A DNA stretch of 64,000 bases from Anaerolineae bacterium. GTDB lineage: Bacteria > Chloroflexota > Anaerolineae > Anaerolineales > Anaerolineaceae. The stretch covers positions 1 to 64,000 of the forward strand of contig JABLXK010000003.1 of NCBI GenBank assembly GCA_013178095.1. Reading direction: 5' to 3'. The notes beneath the pieces were generated by a model. That model was not told the DNA's origin. It worked only from the letters and a program-made list of their open reading frames with translations, and did not search any database. The first letter of the stretch is position 1. The number at the start of each line of letters is the position of its first letter. The translations under genes and the position numbers were made by a program. Of this stretch, positions 51,519 through 60,039 are shown in pieces.

Positions 51519-52631
51519 ATGGATAAACCTGAAGCGGAAGTCCTGCAAGATGCTGCCTTAAAACGCCAACGCGTGCGGAAATTCCTGAATGAGAAAAGCC
51601 TGGATGGCGTGATGATCACCACCCGCGAGCACTTTGCCTGGATCACCAGCGGAGGTGACAGCCACGTGGTTTACAACTCGAATCTGGGCTTCGGCACAAT
51701 TGTAATCACCAGGGAGAAAGCATACCTGGTAGCCCATTCGATGGATGCCGAACGGCTGCTGAATGAGCAGATGGCCGGCCAGGATTATGAACTGGTGGTT
51801 CTGCGCTGGTATGAAGGCGATATCCGCGAAAAAGCGCGATTGCTGGCGGGTGACAAGGTCGGATCGGATACCGAATTTCCGGGAACCATTAATATTTATA
51901 GTGATCTGGTCGATTTGCATTACCCAATGACCGAATTGGAAGTTAAACGCATTCGAGAACTGGCGAAGGACACTGATGCGCTTTACAGCCGTTTTATCGA
52001 GACAGTCAAGCCCGGGGAAACCGAAGCATCGATTGCCGCCAGGTTCCACGCCACCCACCTGGAAGCGGGAATGGAGGCTGATGTGATCATCGTGGGCAGC
52101 GATGAGCGCTGTTTCCACTACCGTCACCCGATTGCGACCTCTAAAAAATTGGAGAAATACCTGATGCTGCATTCAGCCGCCAGGCGTTGGGGATTACATT
52201 GCAACCTGACCCGCTATATTCATTTCGGAGCGCCATCGGAGAACATTCGTAAGGTTTACGATGCTGCCGCCAACGTGGAAGCGCGTGTTTTTCAGGCTTT
52301 AAAACCGGGCGTCCATTTTGCCGATATATTGAAATGGCAGCGTCAATGGTACGCAGAACAAGGTTACCCGGAGGAATGGAAAAACCATTTTCAGGGCGGA
52401 CCGACCGGCTATATCACCGTGGATGGCGGGCGCTGCCTGACGGATAAGGTTGTGCAGATCAACCAACCCTATGAGTGGTTTATCACGATTACCGGCACCA
52501 AAATGGGCGAGTTGTCCATGCTAACCACTGACGGTTTGGAAATTGCGTCATTTTTGCATTCAAAATGGCCGGGCATGGTTGTGGAAACCGCCGCCGGGGC
52601 CGTAACCGTACCAGATCTGCAAATTAGGTGA
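51519..52631 (+). CDS. M24 (creatinase/prolidase) fold protein with missing metal ligands
   Basis: 370 residues. An N-terminal creatinase domain (1-140) and a C-terminal pita-bread domain (LKPGVHFADILKWQ, HFQGGPTGYITVDG, ITGTKMGELSMLTTDG). In metallo-members the first two ligands lie in a D-x-G...D-x-TRT motif; here it is HSAARRWGLHCNLTRY, with Ser/Ala and Asn in place of both Asp. So it is likely a metal-free hydrolase like creatinase, or a non-enzymatic protein. It lies three bases after the DUF4432 gene and ends the first half of the operon. Its role in a sugar pathway is not known. Confidence 0.8.
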   Translation: MDKPEAEVLQDAALKRQRVRKFLNEKSLDGVMITTREHFAWITSGGDSHVVYNSNLGFGTIVITREKAYLVAHSMDAERLLNEQMAGQDYELVVLRWYEGDIREKARLLAGDKVGSDTEFPGTINIYSDLVDLHYPMTELEVKRIRELAKDTDALYSRFIETVKPGETEASIAARFHATHLEAGMEADVIIVGSDERCFHYRHPIATSKKLEKYLMLHSAARRWGLHCNLTRYIHFGAPSENIRKVYDAAANVEARVFQALKPGVHFADILKWQRQWYAEQGYPEEWKNHFQGGPTGYITVDGGRCLTDKVVQINQPYEWFITITGTKMGELSMLTTDGLEIASFLHSKWPGMVVETAAGAVTVPDLQIR

Positions 52632-52770
52632 TATTTCCATAATCCGTTCGATCCCATCCCCTTTAATAAGAAAATATTCGGCACCCGTACTGGAATAAAG
52701 CGGGTGCCGATATAATTAGCCAACCGAAATATCGCAAAAGTAATCCAGTAGTATAAAAAACATTTGCAAA

Positions 52771-52803
52771 TGTCATTGACAAATGTCAATATGATATTAG
52801 AAT
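52771..52803 (+). promoter_or_regulatory. Promoter with TGTCATTGACA operator before the class II aldolase
   Basis: TTGACA (52776-52781) and TAGAAT (52798-52803) with a 16-base spacer. The -35 is embedded in the palindrome TGTCA-T-TGACA (52771-52781), and ATTGACA/TGTCAAT (52775-52790) overlaps it. The same TGTCATTGACAAATG string occurs at the promoter of the ABC operon at 61142, so both are probably controlled by one regulator, likely the SorC protein at 60040. Confidence 0.7.
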
Positions 52804-52833
52804 AGTTTATATCAACTTTCAATTGGAGAAATT

Positions 52834-53445
52834 ATGAAACCGATTAGTGAACGATTGACAATGCCGGAATTGATCATTTACATTGCCAAATTCATGTTTG
52901 ACCGCGATTTAACCGACATTGCCGGCGGAAATATTAGCGCCCGCGATGGCGATACGATCTATATGACCCCGACCCTGGCCGGCAATCAATGGCATTGGGA
53001 TTTCGATACGGATGATGTGGTGGTGGGTTCGCTATCCAAAATTGATGAAATGAAAAAACACCCCCGTTTTTCCCGCGAAGGCCTTTCGCACCTCGCGATT
53101 TACCAGGCTTATCCATTTGTCGGCGCCGTGATTCACGCGCACCCGAAATATATCCTGCCTTTCACCGCTCAATCCAAACCGATTCCCCCGGTTTTAAATT
53201 CATCCAAGGGTTTCGGTACGCTTCAGTATCACAATGAAGCGCCGGCTTATTCCCAGGAACAGGCGGATTCGATTGTCGGTGTTCTCAAAGGGCAGGAAGA
53301 CCGCATGAAAACCAAAGCTGCCGCCGTTTTGATGCCCCGCCATGGTGTGATCCTGGCCAGCCCGGATCTGATCACCTGTTTGGATTGCCTGCAGCGCATG
53401 AATACCAATGCGTTCGCGGTCATGGCCCAGAAATGGATTGATTAA
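52834..53445 (+). CDS. Class II aldolase/adducin family protein
   Basis: 203 residues, the size of L-fuculose- or L-ribulose-phosphate aldolase/epimerases. Phosphate loop AGGNISARDGD (30-40), acidic Glu82 (SREGLSHLAIYQ), zinc ligands His101 and His103 (VIHAHPKY) and His170 (MPRHGVILAS). All are intact. Retro-aldol cleavage of a ketose or sugar-acid phosphate, or epimerisation, is the likely reaction. First gene after a new promoter. A GGAG sits upstream of the ATG. Confidence 0.9.
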   Translation: MKPISERLTMPELIIYIAKFMFDRDLTDIAGGNISARDGDTIYMTPTLAGNQWHWDFDTDDVVVGSLSKIDEMKKHPRFSREGLSHLAIYQAYPFVGAVIHAHPKYILPFTAQSKPIPPVLNSSKGFGTLQYHNEAPAYSQEQADSIVGVLKGQEDRMKTKAAAVLMPRHGVILASPDLITCLDCLQRMNTNAFAVMAQKWID

Positions 53446-53465
53446 CGGGAAGGGAAGTTGGAAGA

Positions 53466-54398
53466 ATGATCCTTACCGTTTGCCCCAACACCGCAGTCGA
53501 CAAAATATTTCGCATCAAGGAATGGACGCCCGGTATTCCCATGCGGACCAACCAATGGGCCGTGTGCGTCGGCGGAAAGGGCCTGAATTCATCGGTGGTT
53601 TTGAGTCAATTGGGGGTTGAGACCGTCGGTTTGGGTTTTTTCGCCGGAAAAACAGGCGAAGAATTGGTTGGAATCCTCAAGGATTACGGGATCATCCCCG
53701 AACCTGTTTGGGTGGGCGGCACCAACCGTATTGCCCATATCATTGCTGAAGAGAAAACCCAAATCCATAGTCACGTGATTGTTGGCGAAGTGGAAGTAAA
53801 TGAATCGCAGAAACGCGAATTTGTCGAAAAATTCTCGAACTGGGTCCCCAAGGCCCAATGGGTAATATTTGCGGGATCGCTGCCCCCGACTGTCAATAAC
53901 GACTTCTACATAGAACTGATCGAAATTACCAGGAAAGCGGGAGTGCCTTGCCTGATCGATTCGCAAAAAGAATATATTATCGAAGCGATTAAAGCCAAAC
54001 CGGATATCGTTAAGTTGAACCGTGAAGAATTCGAGTGGACCTTCAACCGCAAGGTCGGCGATTTAGATGATTTAATCAGGCAAGCGCGCGAGGTTAAAGC
54101 CGAGAAAGAAATCAAATCGTTTGTCATTACCATGGCAAAAGATGGAATGCTGGCATTCACCCCCGAGGGCGATTACCTGACGAAATCGCCAATCCAAAAA
54201 CCTGTCAACGCAGCCGGGGCCGGCGATTCGGTTTCTTCCACCCTGGTCTGGCGGTTCTCGCTTGGCGAAGATTGGGAAACTGCTTTACGCTGGGCAGGCG
54301 CGGTCAGCGCGGCTACTGTTTTAACTGAACGCACGGGGGATGTTGTCATGGATGATGTAAATCGGATTATCACGGATGTAACCGTAACCCGGCTGTAG
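53466..54398 (+). CDS. PfkB-family kinase, FruK/LacC type
   Basis: 310 residues, ribokinase-like fold. MILTVCPNTAVDKIFRI is the 1-phosphofructokinase/tagatose-6-phosphate kinase opening, VGGKGLNSSVVLSQLG the sugar-binding loop, and NAAGAGDSVSS the catalytic end (Asp254). It phosphorylates a sugar phosphate at C-1 or C-6, giving the bisphosphate that a class II aldolase would split. It is 20 bases after the aldolase gene, with GGAAG before the ATG. Confidence 0.93.
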   Translation: MILTVCPNTAVDKIFRIKEWTPGIPMRTNQWAVCVGGKGLNSSVVLSQLGVETVGLGFFAGKTGEELVGILKDYGIIPEPVWVGGTNRIAHIIAEEKTQIHSHVIVGEVEVNESQKREFVEKFSNWVPKAQWVIFAGSLPPTVNNDFYIELIEITRKAGVPCLIDSQKEYIIEAIKAKPDIVKLNREEFEWTFNRKVGDLDDLIRQAREVKAEKEIKSFVITMAKDGMLAFTPEGDYLTKSPIQKPVNAAGAGDSVSSTLVWRFSLGEDWETALRWAGAVSAATVLTERTGDVVMDDVNRIITDVTVTRL

Positions 54399-54436
54399 CA
54401 TTGCTTTGCAGCAGGGCCGCTGAGAACGGAGTGAAA

Positions 54437-55135
54437 ATGAAAATAAAAAAGATCTACGAGCTGTCGCATCGCATTGACCCTGATAAGGAAGAGTACCGCA
54501 TGGAAGTAGACAGCCGCCAGGTTGAGGGTTGGCCGCAATTTGCCAAATACCCGCGTTTACCCGAAGCGCAATACCTGATCTCTGAAGTGATCTTGTGCAC
54601 CCACGTGGGTACGCACGTCGAAATGCCTTTCCATCACGATAAACATGGTCTGGATACTGGCGATTTTCCCGTGGAAAATCTGGTGGGGGAAACGGTAACG
54701 CTGGATATTTCGCGGTTTGGAAACAACGAGGAAATCAGCAAAGCTGACCTGATGGCGATAGCCGCGGATCAGATCAAACCCGGCGACATCGTGTTTTTCT
54801 ACACCGGGTTGGATAAAAACTACTACAGCGATAAGCAGCACGACCGCCCGTATTTTGCGACGGACGCAATCGGCTGGTTGATCGATGACGCCAGGATCAA
54901 GTTGATGGGCGTGGATACCTCCGGGCACGAAATCCGCCACAAGGATAGCACGCCGGTGGTCGGCCAGCCCAACCATGAATTGCTGCTGGGTTCAGGCATT
55001 CCCCTGATTGAATACCTGACCAATCTAAAGCCGATCCTTGGAAAACGGGTTTGGACGTTCACGCTGCCGGTCCGCATCATGGGCGTGGAGTCTTTCCCGG
55101 CGCGGGTGATCGCGATCGATTGGGAGGAAGCATGA
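54437..55135 (+). CDS. Cyclase-family (kynurenine-formamidase-like) metal hydrolase
   Basis: 232 residues from ATG 54437, which has CGGAG upstream; the longer frame lacks one. The family motif HVGTHVEMPFH (56-66) gives metal ligands. MGVDTSGHEIRHKD and LLLGSGIPLIEYLTNL complete it. Relatives open N-formyl amides, lactones or isatin-like rings. In a sugar operon, opening a sugar-acid lactone is an attractive but unproven job. The stop codon overlaps the E1 alpha start (ATGA). Confidence 0.85.
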   Translation: MKIKKIYELSHRIDPDKEEYRMEVDSRQVEGWPQFAKYPRLPEAQYLISEVILCTHVGTHVEMPFHHDKHGLDTGDFPVENLVGETVTLDISRFGNNEEISKADLMAIAADQIKPGDIVFFYTGLDKNYYSDKQHDRPYFATDAIGWLIDDARIKLMGVDTSGHEIRHKDSTPVVGQPNHELLLGSGIPLIEYLTNLKPILGKRVWTFTLPVRIMGVESFPARVIAIDWEEA

Positions 55136-56160
55136 CCATACGCAAACCGGAAGATGTAATCGAACCCTTTAATTTCGAGGGATTCGATTCGGCTTTATTA
55201 AAAACGCTTTATTTGCGCATGGTACGCGCCAGGGAGTTCGAAGAGAAACTTTATTATCTGTTCCTGACCATTAAAATGCCGGGAACCATGCACCAGGCGA
55301 CCGGGCAGGAAGCGGTTGCGGTGGGTGTTGCCAGTGTGTTGAACGCTGATGATTATGTGACCAGCACGCACCGCGGTCACGCGCACTGCATTGCCAAAGA
55401 TGTCTCCCTGAATTCGATGATGGCCGAGATGTTCGCGAAGCGCAACGGGGCCTGTAAAGGCATGGGCGGTTCGATGCATTTATGCGATTTCAGCAAAGGA
55501 ATGCTGGGCGCATTTGGCATCGTAGGCGCGGGCATCCCGATCGCCACAGGCGCAGCCTTGTCATCCATCGTGCGCGGCACCAGGCAGGTGGCGGTCAGCT
55601 TTTTTGGCGATGGCGCTATCAATGAGGGCGTGTTCCACGAATCCCTGAATATGGCTTCTTTATGGAAGTTGCCAGTAATTTACGTGGTTGAAAACAACCA
55701 ATACGCCTTGTCCATGCCAAACGAACTAGAATCGGCTGTGACGGATTTATCGTCCAGGGGCTGCAGCTACAATGTCCCCGGCAGAACGGTCGACGGGAAC
55801 AACGTGCTGGCGGTTTATAACGCCGCGCGACAGGCAGTGGAAGATGCGAGAAATGGCAAAGGACCATTTCTTCTGGAATGTGTAACTTATCGGGTTCGCG
55901 GGCATGCCCGTTTCGAACAACCCAATTACCGACCTAAGGAAGAAGAAGAACTCTGGAAACAGTACGATCCAATCCTGCGTTTCAAGCAGGCAGCCACAAC
56001 CGCTGGCATCCTATCGGAATCCGATCTTAAAGCAATCGACCAGCAGGTCGAAAAAGAAATAGAAGATTCCATCGCATTTGCCCAGTCAGGCGAGGACGTA
56101 GGTGCATTGGATTATAAACAATTCATTTACAGCGGCCAGATGGAAGGCGGTGTGGAATGA
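55132..56160 (+). CDS. 2-oxoacid dehydrogenase E1 alpha subunit, second copy
   Basis: 342 residues from ATG 55132, overlapping the upstream stop; a longer frame is not needed. Thiamine motif SFFGDGAINEG (GDG at 159-161) to ENNQ (188-189); TSTHRGHAHCIAKD loop conserved. About 25 residues longer at the N-terminus than the copy at 16331. It pairs with the E1 beta at 56157, which overlaps by four bases. Pyruvate or acetoin is the default substrate. Confidence 0.92.
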   Translation: MTIRKPEDVIEPFNFEGFDSALLKTLYLRMVRAREFEEKLYYLFLTIKMPGTMHQATGQEAVAVGVASVLNADDYVTSTHRGHAHCIAKDVSLNSMMAEMFAKRNGACKGMGGSMHLCDFSKGMLGAFGIVGAGIPIATGAALSSIVRGTRQVAVSFFGDGAINEGVFHESLNMASLWKLPVIYVVENNQYALSMPNELESAVTDLSSRGCSYNVPGRTVDGNNVLAVYNAARQAVEDARNGKGPFLLECVTYRVRGHARFEQPNYRPKEEEELWKQYDPILRFKQAATTAGILSESDLKAIDQQVEKEIEDSIAFAQSGEDVGALDYKQFIYSGQMEGGVE

Positions 56161-57182
56161 GAAAATTATCGTTAGCCGACGCCATCCGCGAAGCCATGAT
56201 CCAAGAGATGCGCTCCAATTCGAATGTGATATTAATGGGCGAGGATGTGGGTCGTTTCAATGGCGCGTTTCACGTATCGCACGGAATGTTCGAAGAATTT
56301 GGCCCCAAACGGGTTTGGGACACCCCCATTTCTGAAGCCGGATTTATGGGAATGGGAATCGGCGCGGCTTTAACCGGCTTGCGGCCGATCATTGAATTCC
56401 AGTATGCCGATTTTATGTATTGCGCGATGGATCAAATTGTCAATGAAGCGGCCAAACTGCGCTTGATGTCCGGCGGGCAGGCCAACGTTCCGCTTGTGAT
56501 CCGCGCTCCGCAGGGCGCTACAGGCAGGGCGGCGCAGCATTCACAAAGTGTCGAGGCCTATTTCATGCACACTCCCGGCATGTACGTAGTGATGCCATCG
56601 ACGCCTTATGACGCCAAAGGATTGATGATTTCCGCCATCCGTTTGAATGATCCCGTGTTGGTGCTTGAACATAAATTGCTTTACGGCGCGGCATCGCCCG
56701 GCGGCGGGAAAGCGCTTACCGACCAAACCATCAGCGAGATCGGATCCGACGTGCCTGAAGACGCGTACACCATTCCATTCGGCAAAGCGGATATTAAACG
56801 CGCCGGCAGCGACGTGACCATCATTGCCACATTGATCATGGTCCACCGCGCCCTGGCAGTCGCAGGCGAGTTGGAAAAAGAAGGGATTTCCTGTGAAGTG
56901 ATCGATCCACGGACATTGGTGCCGCTGGACGAAGAGACAATTCTTCAGTCCGTTCGAAAGACTAATCGCGTTGTAGTAGCCACTGAAGACGTCGAGCGCG
57001 GGGGCGTGAGCGCGGAATTGACCTCGATCATTTCCAGAAAAGCTTTCGATTTCCTGGATGCTCCGGTCGAATGCGTCGCGGCGGATAACACCCCGATTCC
57101 CTTCGGCCCCGCTGCTGAAAAGCATGTTATTCCGCAGATGGAAGATATCCGCGACGCGGTTTACCGGGTGTTGAAGGACTAA
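56157..57182 (+). CDS. 2-oxoacid dehydrogenase E1 beta subunit, second copy
   Basis: 341 residues. VILMGEDVGRFNGAFHVSHG, DTPISEAGFMGMGIGAALTG, APQGATGRAAQHSQSVEAYF and the C-terminal EDVERGGVSAELTS show both domains intact. Compared with the copy at 17316 it has the GEDVG motif of pyruvate dehydrogenases, so the two E1 sets differ in lineage. Coupled to E1 alpha by ATGA. Confidence 0.93.
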   Translation: MRKLSLADAIREAMIQEMRSNSNVILMGEDVGRFNGAFHVSHGMFEEFGPKRVWDTPISEAGFMGMGIGAALTGLRPIIEFQYADFMYCAMDQIVNEAAKLRLMSGGQANVPLVIRAPQGATGRAAQHSQSVEAYFMHTPGMYVVMPSTPYDAKGLMISAIRLNDPVLVLEHKLLYGAASPGGGKALTDQTISEIGSDVPEDAYTIPFGKADIKRAGSDVTIIATLIMVHRALAVAGELEKEGISCEVIDPRTLVPLDEETILQSVRKTNRVVVATEDVERGGVSAELTSIISRKAFDFLDAPVECVAADNTPIPFGPAAEKHVIPQMEDIRDAVYRVLKD

Positions 57183-57184
57183 AC

Positions 57185-58378
57185 ATGGCAACCAAGATCT
57201 TTTTACCCAGGTTGGGTGAATCCATCGAAGAAGCGATTATCGAGCGCTGGGTTAAAAAAGTCGGCGATCCGGTTGCCTTGGGCGATGTGATCGCTGAACT
57301 TGAAACTGCCAAGGCAACCATGGAGCTGGAAAGCCCTGCCAAAGGCATCCTTCTGGCGGTGATCCCGCAAGTTGGCCAAACCATCCAATTGGGCGACCTT
57401 GTCGCGATCGTAGGAAATGAAGGTGAAAATTGGCAGGGTGAAGTCGAACCGACCGGCGCTGGATTACCCAATAACGCCACCCAACCGCCGGCTGTGGAAG
57501 CACAAATTGAAGAACCAATCCGTGGAAAAAACCTCGCATCCAGCGAGGCAAAACGCGTGAATATTTCCCCCAATGCCAGACGGATTGCGCAGGAACTGGG
57601 TGTCGATTGGACCGGCATTCCCTTGCCGGAAGGCGTCAGGCGGATCACTTCCGAGATGATCCAAGACTTTGCCCGTAAAAACGGCATGCAAGGTAAAAAT
57701 GAAATGGCGGGTGTGGTCATCCCCTTAACCAAAATCCAATCGATCACGGCTCGCCGAATGCTGCAAAGCGCGCAGACTATCCCGCAATTTTCGGTTTCAA
57801 TGGATATGCCAGCCGGGCGTCTGCTGGATGTGGCTAAGGAACAAAAAACGAAGTCAGGCAGCAAGGTCACCGTCACTGCCGTCCTGGTAAAAAAGATTGC
57901 GGAAGCATTGTCGCAGCACAAACGCATGAATGCCCGTTATGATGCCGAAAAAGATGCCATATTCGCATTCGACACGATCAATATCGCCGTGGCAACCGCA
58001 ACACCCATGGGTTTGTTCGTTCCGGTAATCCACGATGCGAATGCCCTTAGCTTGGCAGAAATCGGCGAGCGATTGGCAGGACTCGTGGACGCTGCCAAAG
58101 CGGGTGGGTTAAAACTGGAAGATGCCACCGGAGCAACATTCACGGTCAGCAATTTAGGCATGATGCAGGTAACCAGCTTCACACCGATTATTGATCCAGG
58201 CCAATCGGCTATCATGGGCGTTGGGAATATCCGCGAAGTGGTTGAGCGCGACGCGGACGGAAATTTTGCGCCGCGGATGGTGATTAACCTTACGGTCACG
58301 GCTGACCATCGGGTATTGGATGGCATGGCAGTGGCTGAATTCTTGGCGACATTGCGAAATTTGCTTGAAAATATGTAG
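57185..58378 (+). CDS. 2-oxoacid dehydrogenase E2 acyltransferase, second copy
   Basis: 397 residues. Lipoyl domain (ELETAKATMELES, lipoylated Lys43), subunit-binding domain (ISPNARRIAQELGVDW, about 127-165), and catalytic core ending in the normal ADHRVLDGMAVAEF motif (His and Asp present), unlike the E2 at 18325. It lies two bases after the E1 beta gene. No E3 follows in this operon either. Confidence 0.93.
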   Translation: MATKIFLPRLGESIEEAIIERWVKKVGDPVALGDVIAELETAKATMELESPAKGILLAVIPQVGQTIQLGDLVAIVGNEGENWQGEVEPTGAGLPNNATQPPAVEAQIEEPIRGKNLASSEAKRVNISPNARRIAQELGVDWTGIPLPEGVRRITSEMIQDFARKNGMQGKNEMAGVVIPLTKIQSITARRMLQSAQTIPQFSVSMDMPAGRLLDVAKEQKTKSGSKVTVTAVLVKKIAEALSQHKRMNARYDAEKDAIFAFDTINIAVATATPMGLFVPVIHDANALSLAEIGERLAGLVDAAKAGGLKLEDATGATFTVSNLGMMQVTSFTPIIDPGQSAIMGVGNIREVVERDADGNFAPRMVINLTVTADHRVLDGMAVAEFLATLRNLLENM

Positions 58379-58399
58379 AAAATATTGGAGACGACTAAG

Positions 58400-58981
58400 A
58401 TGACATTAAAAAAAGAAGATTATCCCATCCGCGTTCAATATGATTGGGAAATGGGCGAATTTTTCCCCAAGGAAAAAATGGTACAGCGCAAGGTGAGCGA
58501 CCTTGCAATGATGTTCCACGACCAGGCAGCGGTCAAAGCTGCGGTCACGGACAGTGACCCCTTGGTTTACGAGATTTTCTATTATGGATTCAAGACTAGC
58601 AAATCGGACATGGCGCTGGGAACCACGCGGATTCAGCCCGGGAAAGTCGGCGATGAATACTACATGACCAAAGGCCATTTTCACGAAGCCGAAGACCAAC
58701 CGGAAATTTATTTCTGTGTAAAGGGTGAAGGATATTTATTGATGGAAACTCGCGATGGCGAGTTCGAGGCGCACGAATGGACGGCTGGAACAATCAGCCA
58801 TATTCCCCCGATGTGGGCGCATCGTGTGGTGAACACGGGTAAGGGACCATTGGTTTTCGTTGCGTCCTATCACCTCTCGGCCGGTCATGATTATGGGCAG
58901 ATTGAGGCCGGCGGATTCCTCAAGAGAGTTGTCGAACGCGACGGCAAAGCGGTATTGGTTTTGAACGAGGCGAGAAAATAA
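58400..58981 (+). CDS. Cupin-type glucose-6-phosphate isomerase
   Basis: 193 residues from ATG 58400 (GGAG nine bases upstream); an earlier ATG at 58385 would sit on that site. Metal ligands His93, His95, Glu102 and His141 in TKGHFHEAEDQPEIY and PPMWAHRVVN fit the archaeal-type phosphoglucose isomerase cupin (PF06560). It interconverts glucose 6-phosphate and fructose 6-phosphate or a related sugar phosphate, feeding the PfkB kinase. It is unrelated to the common Pgi. Confidence 0.9.
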   Translation: MTLKKEDYPIRVQYDWEMGEFFPKEKMVQRKVSDLAMMFHDQAAVKAAVTDSDPLVYEIFYYGFKTSKSDMALGTTRIQPGKVGDEYYMTKGHFHEAEDQPEIYFCVKGEGYLLMETRDGEFEAHEWTAGTISHIPPMWAHRVVNTGKGPLVFVASYHLSAGHDYGQIEAGGFLKRVVERDGKAVLVLNEARK

Positions 58982-59026
58982 GTTTTTTGATTACAATTAA
59001 TTAATGCAAAGTCCGGAGGTGGTCTT

Positions 59027-60019
59027 CTGAACGAGATCGAGAACGCTCAAGCTTTGGCTGTCGACATTGGCGGAACAAAAATGGATATCGCGCTGGTCGA
59101 CCTGAAAGGGCAACTGGTTCAACCCTGCGAACGGTTGCTGGTTCCTTTCGATTCCAGCGGCGTTGCGGACATCGATGGGATCATGAATCTGCTGTCGCCG
59201 TTCGTTGAGAAAGCCAAAGCAAGCAGCTCGTGTTTTCTCGGAGCCGGATTCAGTATTTGCGGAAACATCGACGATCAGACCGGCGAGGCTGTCCTCGTGG
59301 CAAATTTACACTGGCACAACATGCCTTTCGGAAAGATCGCTGCCGAACGGTTTAAAATCCCAATTTACGCTGCCACCGATGTGCGCATGGCTTTAATTGC
59401 CGAACTTCTTTGGGGAAAAGCAAGAGGGATGAAACATGTCGCGTGGATGACCATCGGGACGGGATACGGGGGATATCTCTACCTTGACGGCAAGCTCTAC
59501 GGAGGCAGTCACGGATTTGCCGGCAACCTCGGGCACGGGATTTATGATGAACGGGGTGGGTACCCTTGCGGATGCGGTCAACGAGGATGTTTCGAAAGCT
59601 ACGTAGCTGGGCCGGCGCTTGCGCGCTATGGTCAGCAGGTTGTGGAAGCAGGTAAAAGCCCGATACTCAAGCAACTCAGCGAAGCTGCCGGTAAACCGGT
59701 TACGACGCGCATGGTATTTGAGGCGGAAGCTCTGCAAGATCCGGCGGCGCAGGAAATCATTCGAGAACAAATCAGGAAACTGGGGATTTCCTTATCCTCC
59801 ATGGTGAACTTGCTCGACCTGGAAATGATCGTTTTGGGGGGCGGGGTGACCAAGGGATCGCCTGATTTCATTCAGCGAGTGGATGAACGCGTACGCGGAT
59901 TCCTGATGACTGTCGAAGCGCGGCGTGACTTGCGAATTGAGAGAGAAAGTTTCGACAACTCCGCATTGATTGGCGCGGCGGCCACAGTGTTCATTAAAAA
60001 TGGTGTTCTGAATCTATAA
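59027..60019 (+). CDS. ROK-family sugar kinase, apparently starting with CTG
   Basis: 330 residues from CTG 59027, six bases after GGAGGT; a TTG at 59054 has no ribosome site and would cut the first nine residues. LAVDIGGTKMDIALVDL (ATP loop), GTGYGGYLYLDGKLY, and the zinc motif GHGIYDERGGYPCGCGQRGCFESY, in part CGCGQRGCFESYVAG, are all present. It phosphorylates glucose, N-acetyl-mannosamine-like or other free hexoses with ATP. The C-terminal VLGGGVTKGSPDF fits. The gene lies 45 bases after the isomerase and 20 before the SorC gene. Confidence 0.9.
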   Translation: MNEIENAQALAVDIGGTKMDIALVDLKGQLVQPCERLLVPFDSSGVADIDGIMNLLSPFVEKAKASSSCFLGAGFSICGNIDDQTGEAVLVANLHWHNMPFGKIAAERFKIPIYAATDVRMALIAELLWGKARGMKHVAWMTIGTGYGGYLYLDGKLYGGSHGFAGNLGHGIYDERGGYPCGCGQRGCFESYVAGPALARYGQQVVEAGKSPILKQLSEAAGKPVTTRMVFEAEALQDPAAQEIIREQIRKLGISLSSMVNLLDLEMIVLGGGVTKGSPDFIQRVDERVRGFLMTVEARRDLRIERESFDNSALIGAAATVFIKNGVLNL

Positions 60020-60039
60020 GCACGCGAGAGAGATGAGAT

